Shown piece by piece: positions 14,110 to 19,205 of a DNA stretch of 19,205 bases. Below the pieces are notes generated by a model, which searched no databases, was not told the origin of the DNA, and saw only the letters and a list, made by a program, of their open reading frames with translations. Origin of the DNA: Minisyncoccota bacterium (lineage in GTDB: Bacteria > Verrucomicrobiota > Lentisphaeria > Oligosphaerales > MVZH01). Location of the stretch: the NCBI GenBank assembly GCA_021734725.1, contig JAIPIM010000034.1, forward strand, positions 1-19,205, written 5' to 3'. Position numbers and translations under genes: made by a program. Numbering within the stretch: position 1 is the first letter of the stretch; each line of letters opens with the position of its first letter.

Positions 14110-14262
14110 ATGATCCTTGCGGTCGATACGGTTGATGTAGGATCCAACACCTTACACCTGAGTTGGTTCTTTGACGGTACGTCCGTTGATACCTATATGC
14201 ACCTCTGCAAGACTATCCGATGCGTCTGGTCTCGTCCTTCATCTGAAGGATGCCACCGCTGA
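14110..14262 (+). CDS. possible 50-residue ORF, uncertain
   Basis: This is a short frame beginning MILAVDTVDVGSNTLHL and ending at a TGA. The beginning resembles the phosphate-1 loop of ASKHA-fold kinases such as type III pantothenate kinase (family: aiDxGNTx), but with an extra few residues. The rest of such an enzyme is missing. A weak GAGAG precedes the ATG. It may be a decayed gene start or chance. Low confidence. Confidence 0.2.
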   Translation: MILAVDTVDVGSNTLHLSWFFDGTSVDTYMHLCKTIRCVWSRPSSEGCHR

Positions 14263-14420
14263 CATTTCACGGATTCAGGTCTTGCTTACTTGAAAGACCA
14301 TTAAAAGATGTTATATATATTGAACGAATAAAGATGTGTTATACGAGTTTGGAAGCTGGATTACGCATTGGACCCTGCTCGTCTGGCCCTGGGCAATAGT
14401 GTAACGAGTTTTGATGCCGA
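14263..14420. other. non-coding stretch without a recognised gene
   Basis: This is part of a 657-base gap between the iron regulator and the kinase operon. I see no coding frame with natural composition on either strand. It holds an AT-rich patch with a possible promoter. A 7-base inverted repeat (TCCTTCA/TGAAGGA) at 14235-14250 lies just upstream of this stretch. Confidence 0.4.
14290..14317 (+). promoter_or_regulatory. possible promoter in the AT-rich patch
   Basis: TTGAAA (14290-14295), 16 bases, then TATATA (14312-14317). It points towards the kinase operon, which starts about 300 bases later beyond the palindromic element. AT-rich sequence yields such matches by chance. Confidence 0.25.
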
Positions 14421-14424
14421 TAAT

Positions 14425-14565
14425 TGAGTTCGGTCTAAAAAGTGTGGATTTGCGGAAAACCGCGAATTTTGTCCCGAACCTTGTCCAAGTTTGTGCTCAA
14501 ACAGAGCTGGAGTTTGGTTCGAGGCAGGTTCGGGACAAGGTTTTTGACTTTTTAGACTGGACTCA
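14425..14565. mobile_element. 141-bp MITE-like palindromic element
   Basis: The ends are 19-bp inverted repeats matching at 17 positions: TGAGTTCGGTCTAAAAAGT on the left and the complement of TGAGTCCAGTCTAAAAAGT on the right (14547-14565). Both ends are flanked by TAAT (14421-14424 and 14566-14569), which looks like a 4-bp target duplication. Inside are a perfect 13-bp inverted pair (14469-14481 and 14526-14538, core TTGTCCCGAACCT), a GCGG/CCGC hairpin near 14452-14463, and a GCTC/GAGC hairpin at the centre (14495-14507). There is no room for a transposase, so it would be moved in trans by an unidentified IS. It could instead be a structured intergenic repeat. Confidence 0.65.
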
Positions 14566-14579
14566 TAATTCAATGTTTA

Positions 14580-14609
14580 TTGACTGCGCAACGTTCTGTG
14601 CTCGATTGT
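14580..14609 (+). promoter_or_regulatory. possible promoter of the kinase operon
   Basis: TTGACT (14580-14585), 18 bases, then GATTGT (14604-14609), about 25 bases before the first start codon. The -35 box is good and the -10 box poor. It lies just outside the right end of the palindromic element. Confidence 0.25.
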
Positions 14610-14634
14610 AGCCGTAGGACGTTTGGGGGAAGGA

Positions 14635-15771
14635 ATGTCAGGCGAATTACCAGCGACAGTGATGATCGTTGACGACGAGCCCGAGAATCTTCGGCTGCTG
14701 GAGAATATTCTTGGTCACGACGGGTATCGCGTGGTTGCTTTTCCTCAGGGGAAGCTTGCACTGGATGCCGCCCGCGAGCATCCACCCGATCTGGCTTTGG
14801 TCGACATACGCATGCCGAACATGAATGGCTACCAGCTGTGCGAGGCGTTCAAGTCGGACGACACATTGGCTGAGGTTCCTCTCATTTTTGTCAGTGCTTT
14901 GGCGGCGACTGAGGATATAACCAAAGGGTTCAAGGCTGGTGCCGTGGACTATGTAACCAAGCCAGCCCGCGCGCCGGAACTTCTGGCCCGTGTTCACACG
15001 CATTTGGACTTGCGGAAATCGTATGCCGACTTGGCGGAAAGCCACAAGAACCTGCAGCGTTTGGAGAGGGCGCGTGACAATCTTGTGCACATGCTTGTAC
15101 ATGACCTGAGGACTCCTCTGCAGGGATGCCTCGGTCATCTCGACTATCTGAGTGACTATTCCGGTTCGCTTGGCCCGGCGGAATTGCAGGAACACCTCGA
15201 AGGTGCCATAAACCGCCTCCTTTTGATCAACGAGCATCTTAGGAGAATGATCGATATAAGCCGCTTGGAATCGCAACAGATGCCAGTGCATACGGATATT
15301 GTTGACTTGGCCGAGTTGATTCACAGAGCTGTCGAGGACAGTTTCGGCCCGGAAGAGCAGCAAAGAATACAGGTTGATTTACCGGAGCTTCCCATTGATC
15401 TTGTCTGCGATTCCAATTTGACGGAGAGGATACTGGCAAATTTGTTGACGAATGCCCTGAAATATTCGGAACCTGGAGAAGATGTCGTGGTCAGTGCCGA
15501 GCCCGGTCAGGATGACAACTTCCGGATCCTGGTTCGCGACAAGGGTCCCGGAATTGCGGATGTTCACCAAGCGCATATTTTCGACAAATTCTGGGTGGCC
15601 GAGCGTCAGGGAGAGGAACACATTCCCGCAACTGGAATCGGTTTGGCATTCTGCAAGCTTGCGGTTGACGCGCAGGGTGGAACGATAGGTGTCGACAGCA
15701 AGCTCGATCATGGCAGTACGTTCTGGTTTACCGTCGCTTGCTCGACGACGCGCCGCGAGGCAGTGGAATGA
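14635..15771 (+). CDS. receiver domain - histidine kinase hybrid protein
   Basis: This is a 378-residue soluble protein from the ATG at 14635. A TTG at 14623 is an alternative start; neither ribosome site is ideal, although GGGGG lies five bases before the ATG. Residues 5-120 form a receiver domain (MIVDDEPENLRLLE, phospho-acceptor D57 in LVDIRMP, FVSALA, and the conserved Lys in VTKPA). A short coiled linker leads to the HisKA helix with H156 in VHDLRTPL. The ATPase domain shows NLLTNALKYS, RDKGPGIA and TGIGLAFCK. There is no membrane segment or sensor, so the input is phosphorylation of D57 by another kinase. The MASE3 kinase encoded just downstream is the obvious candidate. The stop overlaps the next start by ATGA. 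Confidence 0.92.
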   Translation: MSGELPATVMIVDDEPENLRLLENILGHDGYRVVAFPQGKLALDAAREHPPDLALVDIRMPNMNGYQLCEAFKSDDTLAEVPLIFVSALAATEDITKGFKAGAVDYVTKPARAPELLARVHTHLDLRKSYADLAESHKNLQRLERARDNLVHMLVHDLRTPLQGCLGHLDYLSDYSGSLGPAELQEHLEGAINRLLLINEHLRRMIDISRLESQQMPVHTDIVDLAELIHRAVEDSFGPEEQQRIQVDLPELPIDLVCDSNLTERILANLLTNALKYSEPGEDVVVSAEPGQDDNFRILVRDKGPGIADVHQAHIFDKFWVAERQGEEHIPATGIGLAFCKLAVDAQGGTIGVDSKLDHGSTFWFTVACSTTRREAVE

Positions 15772-18700
15772 TGGCTTCATCCATAATTGATTCCCCGACC
15801 AAGCAAAACATTTCCATGGTATCGACGCTTTCTTTTACGGCGGTATTGGCTGTCGTTCTTTTTCTTGTAAGCCGTTTCAACTACCTGCTTTTCCACAGCG
15901 TGACGGAGCTTTTTGCCATTGCGGTTGCAACAAGCCTTTTTCTGCTTGCCTGGAACACTCGCAAAATGGCGGCGAGCAATGACGCACTCGCGTTTGTTGC
16001 CGTCGGTTATTTGTGGGTGGCGATGATCGATCTCATTCACACGTTGGCTTACAGCGGAATGGGAGTATTCCCTAACGCGGATGGTCCGAATCTTGCAACA
16101 CAACTATGGATTGTGGCTCGCGGTGTAGAGAGCATCGGGTTTTTGCTGTTTCCGTTTTTCTTAGGTAAGCGGTTGCCTCTTGGCCGTTTTTTTCTATTGT
16201 ACGCGACGGTTGTGCCGTTGGTGGTAGCATCCATTTTTGTTGGAATTTTCCCGGCGTGTTACGCGGCGGGGGTTGGTCTTACGCCTTTCAAGCTCATTGC
16301 GGAGTACGCTATTATGGCCGCTCTGCTGGCTGGGGGCGTAACCATTTACGAGCAACGGCGAAAGGGATACATCGATCTGGATACGGGCAAACTCCTGGTC
16401 CTTGCGGCGGGGGTGACGATAGTGTCAGAGCTGTCATTCACCCTGTATATAAATGTATACGGGGTTATGAATTTCGTGGGACATTTTTTGAAACTCATCT
16501 CGTTCTATTTGGTATACCAGGCGTGGGTTAAAACTGGATTGAGGCGGCCATATCATACCTTGTTTCGAGGCCTTAAACAGGCGGAAGAGAATTATCGGGC
16601 CTTGGTACAACAGTCGGTTCAGGGAGTGGCGGTGCTGCAGGATAAGCCGCTGCGGTTGGTTTACGTAAATGACTGCGCTCAAGAAATACTGGGTTACAGC
16701 AAAGCACGCTTGCTGTCCATGTCATCGGAAGAATTGCGGTCGCTAATTCACCCTGAAGACCGGAATCAATTCTTTGACAAGCTCCGCAGGCGATTCGCGG
16801 ACGAAGATGTCCCCCCGGAAAACACCTATCGGATCATTCAGCCTGACCGAAGCGTGCGTTGGGTGGAGAGTTACACCGGTTCAGTCACATACACAAATGC
16901 ACCCGCCGTACAAGGGACGTTTGTTGACATCACCGAACGTGTTCGGGCGGAAGAAGAGCTGGCACGGCATCGTGACAAGCTTGAGCAGATGGTTTGTGAA
17001 CGAACGGCGTCTTTGCGTCACGCGAATAACAAACTTACCGAGAGCGAACGAAATTTCAGAACGTTTTTTGAAACCGTCGCTGACATGATTTTTGTGATGG
17101 CGCCCGATCAAACTGTGGTTTTCGCAAATGCAGCCGCCTATGCTCGATTGGCGATTCCAGCTGCCGATCTCAAGGGAAAGCGTCTGCTCGATTTCGTTTT
17201 GCCTCAAGAACGAAAACAGGTTGAGCTACGGTTGGAGGAAGCGGCCGACGACCAGGTTGCCCATTGTTTGTTTTCTCTACTTAGCAACTCGGACGTGGCG
17301 ATTCCAGTTGACGCCAGATTATGGTGTGGTAAATGGAACAGCCGCAACTGTGTTTTTGGAATATGCAAAGACGTGACTACGGAAAAAGAGGCTTTGCTGA
17401 AATTCGATAAGCTCTTCAACAACAACCCGGCTTTGATGGCGGTCGGTCGGTTGTCGGATCGTATCTTCACCGACGTAAACCAGTCATTTCTTAAAACCCT
17501 CGGGTATTCCCGAGAAGAAGTGATTGGACGTACCGGTGCGGAGCTGAACCTCGTGGCGGGACCGGCAACCTGCAGTGAGATGGAGACCGGCTGGGGCGAA
17601 GGGTGTGACGAACGTAGTCGGGAGATGCAGGTTCGGGCGAAGGACGGAACCATTCTGAATGTTTTACTTTCCGGTGCGGTCTTCGAAAGCGAGGGGGAAA
17701 ATATCGTCTTGACTGTGATGACTGATATTTCTGAACTTAAGGTAGCACAGGCTTCTTTGGGCGAAGCGATGCGTAAACTTGAGCAGGCAAACCGCCATCT
17801 GAGTGACCAGAAAGAGCGTGCCAACGCGTTGGCTGAAAGCGCCGAAAGGGCAACGCAGGCCAAGAGCATGTTTCTCGCGAACATGAGTCACGAAATCCGT
17901 ACACCGCTTAACGCTGTCGTAGGCTATGCTCATGTTATGGAAGCAACCTGTGCCTCCTGTACACGCAAGGGGCAAACCGTTGATGCCATTGTGAGAAGCA
18001 GTGAGCATTTGCTGCAGCTGATTAACGATATTCTCATGCTTGTTCAGAGCGACAACCGTCAAATTGCTGTCAGGGCGGTTGACTTTGATATGGACGAACT
18101 TCTGTGCGAGCTGAGAATGTTGTTTGACAAACAGGCCGTAGAGCGGGATTTGACGCTGGCATTGGAACGGTCTCCCGAGTGTCCCCGATTTCTGTACGGC
18201 GATTCCGTCAAGATTCGTCAAGTGTTGATGAATTTGATTGGGAACGCGATGAAGTTTACCAGCAGAGGCAGCGTGGCGGTGAAAGCGGACCTGTGGAATC
18301 GTCCGGATGAGAATTCACCGTTAAAGTCAGCGGAAGATTTTACGGTGGCAATTACCGTGAAAGATACGGGGAGCGGCATTTCCGCCGCCGACATGGATAA
18401 AATATTCGAAGCGTTTGAACATGCAGATGATTTAAACTACACGGGGCAGGGTGTAGGATTGGGATTGACCATCAGTCGACGCTACGCGAAAATGCTCGGT
18501 GGGGATATCACAGTAGATTCTGAGGTGGGCAGGGGAAGTCGCTTCTGTTTTACCTTCAAATCGCGTTATCCAAGCATTGCGGTGTCGGCTCATGAACAAA
18601 GTCAAGGGCTCACGATCGGCCCCCAGGATCCGAGTGATGCCGGAGGAAGCGGGCCGCTGACCCGGCTTATCTCGGAGGGACACGGATTGCCCGAGCGTCT

Positions 18701-18875
18701 ACATACGGCATTGAAAGCCGCGCTTCGGGATGGCGATATTCTGGCAATACGTGAAGTGGTTCGCGAACTCGGCCGCGAGCAGCCTGAGCTGGCGAAAGCA
18801 ATCGACGCAAAGGTCGAAAAGTACGATTACGATGCGCTGTGGGAGTTGCTGGAGTTGGAGCTGGTGGTCCAGTAA
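15768..18875 (+). CDS. MASE3 - PAS - PAS - PAS sensor histidine kinase
   Basis: The start is at the first of two tandem ATG codons, overlapping the previous stop and preceded by GAGG eight bases away, giving 1035 residues. The N-terminus is a MASE3 membrane sensor with about seven helices (NYLLFHSVTELFAI, LIHTLAYSGMGVF, IVARGVESIGFLL). Three PAS regions follow, near 272-400, 428-545 and 546-665, with a coiled linker after the first. HisKA carries H708 in MSHEIRTPLNAVVGY. The ATPase domain has NLIGNAMKFTS, DTGSGIS and GQGVGLGLT. The last 100 residues form an acidic helical tail (ALRDGDILAIREVVREL) of the type that follows a receiver domain in many hybrid kinases, but no receiver is present here. 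The ligand is unknown. The phosphoryl group probably goes to a separate receiver, for example that of the upstream gene. Confidence 0.93.
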   Translation: MMASSIIDSPTKQNISMVSTLSFTAVLAVVLFLVSRFNYLLFHSVTELFAIAVATSLFLLAWNTRKMAASNDALAFVAVGYLWVAMIDLIHTLAYSGMGVFPNADGPNLATQLWIVARGVESIGFLLFPFFLGKRLPLGRFFLLYATVVPLVVASIFVGIFPACYAAGVGLTPFKLIAEYAIMAALLAGGVTIYEQRRKGYIDLDTGKLLVLAAGVTIVSELSFTLYINVYGVMNFVGHFLKLISFYLVYQAWVKTGLRRPYHTLFRGLKQAEENYRALVQQSVQGVAVLQDKPLRLVYVNDCAQEILGYSKARLLSMSSEELRSLIHPEDRNQFFDKLRRRFADEDVPPENTYRIIQPDRSVRWVESYTGSVTYTNAPAVQGTFVDITERVRAEEELARHRDKLEQMVCERTASLRHANNKLTESERNFRTFFETVADMIFVMAPDQTVVFANAAAYARLAIPAADLKGKRLLDFVLPQERKQVELRLEEAADDQVAHCLFSLLSNSDVAIPVDARLWCGKWNSRNCVFGICKDVTTEKEALLKFDKLFNNNPALMAVGRLSDRIFTDVNQSFLKTLGYSREEVIGRTGAELNLVAGPATCSEMETGWGEGCDERSREMQVRAKDGTILNVLLSGAVFESEGENIVLTVMTDISELKVAQASLGEAMRKLEQANRHLSDQKERANALAESAERATQAKSMFLANMSHEIRTPLNAVVGYAHVMEATCASCTRKGQTVDAIVRSSEHLLQLINDILMLVQSDNRQIAVRAVDFDMDELLCELRMLFDKQAVERDLTLALERSPECPRFLYGDSVKIRQVLMNLIGNAMKFTSRGSVAVKADLWNRPDENSPLKSAEDFTVAITVKDTGSGISAADMDKIFEAFEHADDLNYTGQGVGLGLTISRRYAKMLGGDITVDSEVGRGSRFCFTFKSRYPSIAVSAHEQSQGLTIGPQDPSDAGGSGPLTRLISEGHGLPERLHTALKAALRDGDILAIREVVRELGREQPELAKAIDAKVEKYDYDALWELLELELVVQ

Positions 18876-19205
18876 ATGGAAAAGCGTACAGACAGCCGGG
18901 ATAGGGGGCGGAAGGCCGAAGGTGCTCCAAAGTGCGATGCCGATGGTGCGCATTTAACGGAGAACCTTCAGACATTCTTCGATACAGTTAAGGATTTCCT
19001 CTTTGTACTGGACATGAACGGTCGAATCCGGCATGTAAATCGCACGGTGACCGACCGACTGGGGCATACGGAGGATGACCTGAGAGGGGTTTCCGTTCTC
19101 GAAGTGCACCCGCCTGACCGACGGGACGAGGCAGGGCGCATTGTGCAGGCAATGCTCCGGAACGACGTCGAATACTGCCCGGTCCCGCTGATGACCGCGA
19201 CGGGG
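18876..19205 (+). CDS. PAS-domain signalling protein, 5' part only
   Basis: The ATG follows the TAA of the previous gene without a gap, with GGTGG about eight bases upstream. The frame is open for 110 codons to the window edge. After a charged leader of some 30 residues, a PAS domain begins: LQTFFDTVKDFLFVLDMNG, then HVNRTVTDRLGHTEDDL and VLEVHPPDRRDE. The leader is soluble and no membrane helix is seen. By context the missing part probably holds a histidine kinase module, but that cannot be seen. It is the third gene of the signalling operon. Confidence 0.8.
   Translation, partial: MEKRTDSRDRGRKAEGAPKCDADGAHLTENLQTFFDTVKDFLFVLDMNGRIRHVNRTVTDRLGHTEDDLRGVSVLEVHPPDRRDEAGRIVQAMLRNDVEYCPVPLMTATG

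Noticed and set aside
14235..14250. TCCTTCA/TGAAGGA inverted repeat as a terminator or operator
   Set aside because: It has a two-base centre, no following T run and no adjacent gene end; it may be chance.
14647..15363. 238-codon leftward open frame opposite the receiver-kinase gene
   Set aside because: The forward strand encodes complete receiver and HisKA motifs; this is a shadow.

Overview
The window looks like chromosomal DNA of a free-living Gram-negative bacterium. The evidence is an outer-membrane porin with a signal peptide and a terminal Phe, a ferrous-iron Feo operon, and several large membrane or soluble histidine kinases. Ribosome sites are mostly good Shine-Dalgarno matches. The phylum cannot be fixed from the sequence. 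The iron regulator with a cysteine-rich insert and the mixture of accessory genes would suit an anaerobic or microaerophilic lineage, but that is only an inference.

Region 1 (about 1-9076) is accessory DNA with a defence-island character. It begins with the C-terminal end of an AAA ATPase with a DUF3696 tail. This overlaps by ATGA with an unrecognised 361-residue partner that carries a small Cys cluster. Convergent to this pair is a truncated PD-(D/E)XK-type nuclease gene that still has a good promoter. Next come a two-gene reverse-strand operon (an unknown basic protein and a DUF3846-like protein), a 172-residue unknown, and a very large protein of about 1977 residues. The large protein combines a transglutaminase-like fold, DUF4011, a superfamily 1 helicase, an MTES_1575-type endonuclease and DUF3320.

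Region 2 (about 9106-14036) is transcribed leftwards. From upstream to downstream it holds a DtxR-type regulator fused to a FeoA domain, a free FeoA, FeoB, an OprB-type porin, and a gene remnant with a DUF6794-like C-terminus that has no usual start codon for its full reading frame. The first three genes form an iron(II) uptake operon that its own first product probably represses. A promoter with an overlapping palindrome lies just upstream. The porin follows on the same strand after a possible weak terminator. It has an unusual number of cysteines, so a role in iron passage across the outer membrane is worth considering.

Region 3 (about 13978-14634) is a 657-base gap. It holds the feo promoter, a possible 50-codon ORF, and a 141-bp palindromic element with 19-bp terminal inverted repeats and a TAAT flanking duplication. 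This element looks like a MITE that landed just upstream of the next operon.

Region 4 (14635 to the right edge) is a rightward, tightly packed signalling operon. It contains a receiver-histidine kinase, a MASE3-PAS-PAS-PAS histidine kinase that overlaps it by ATGA, and a third PAS protein that starts one base after the preceding stop and runs off the window.
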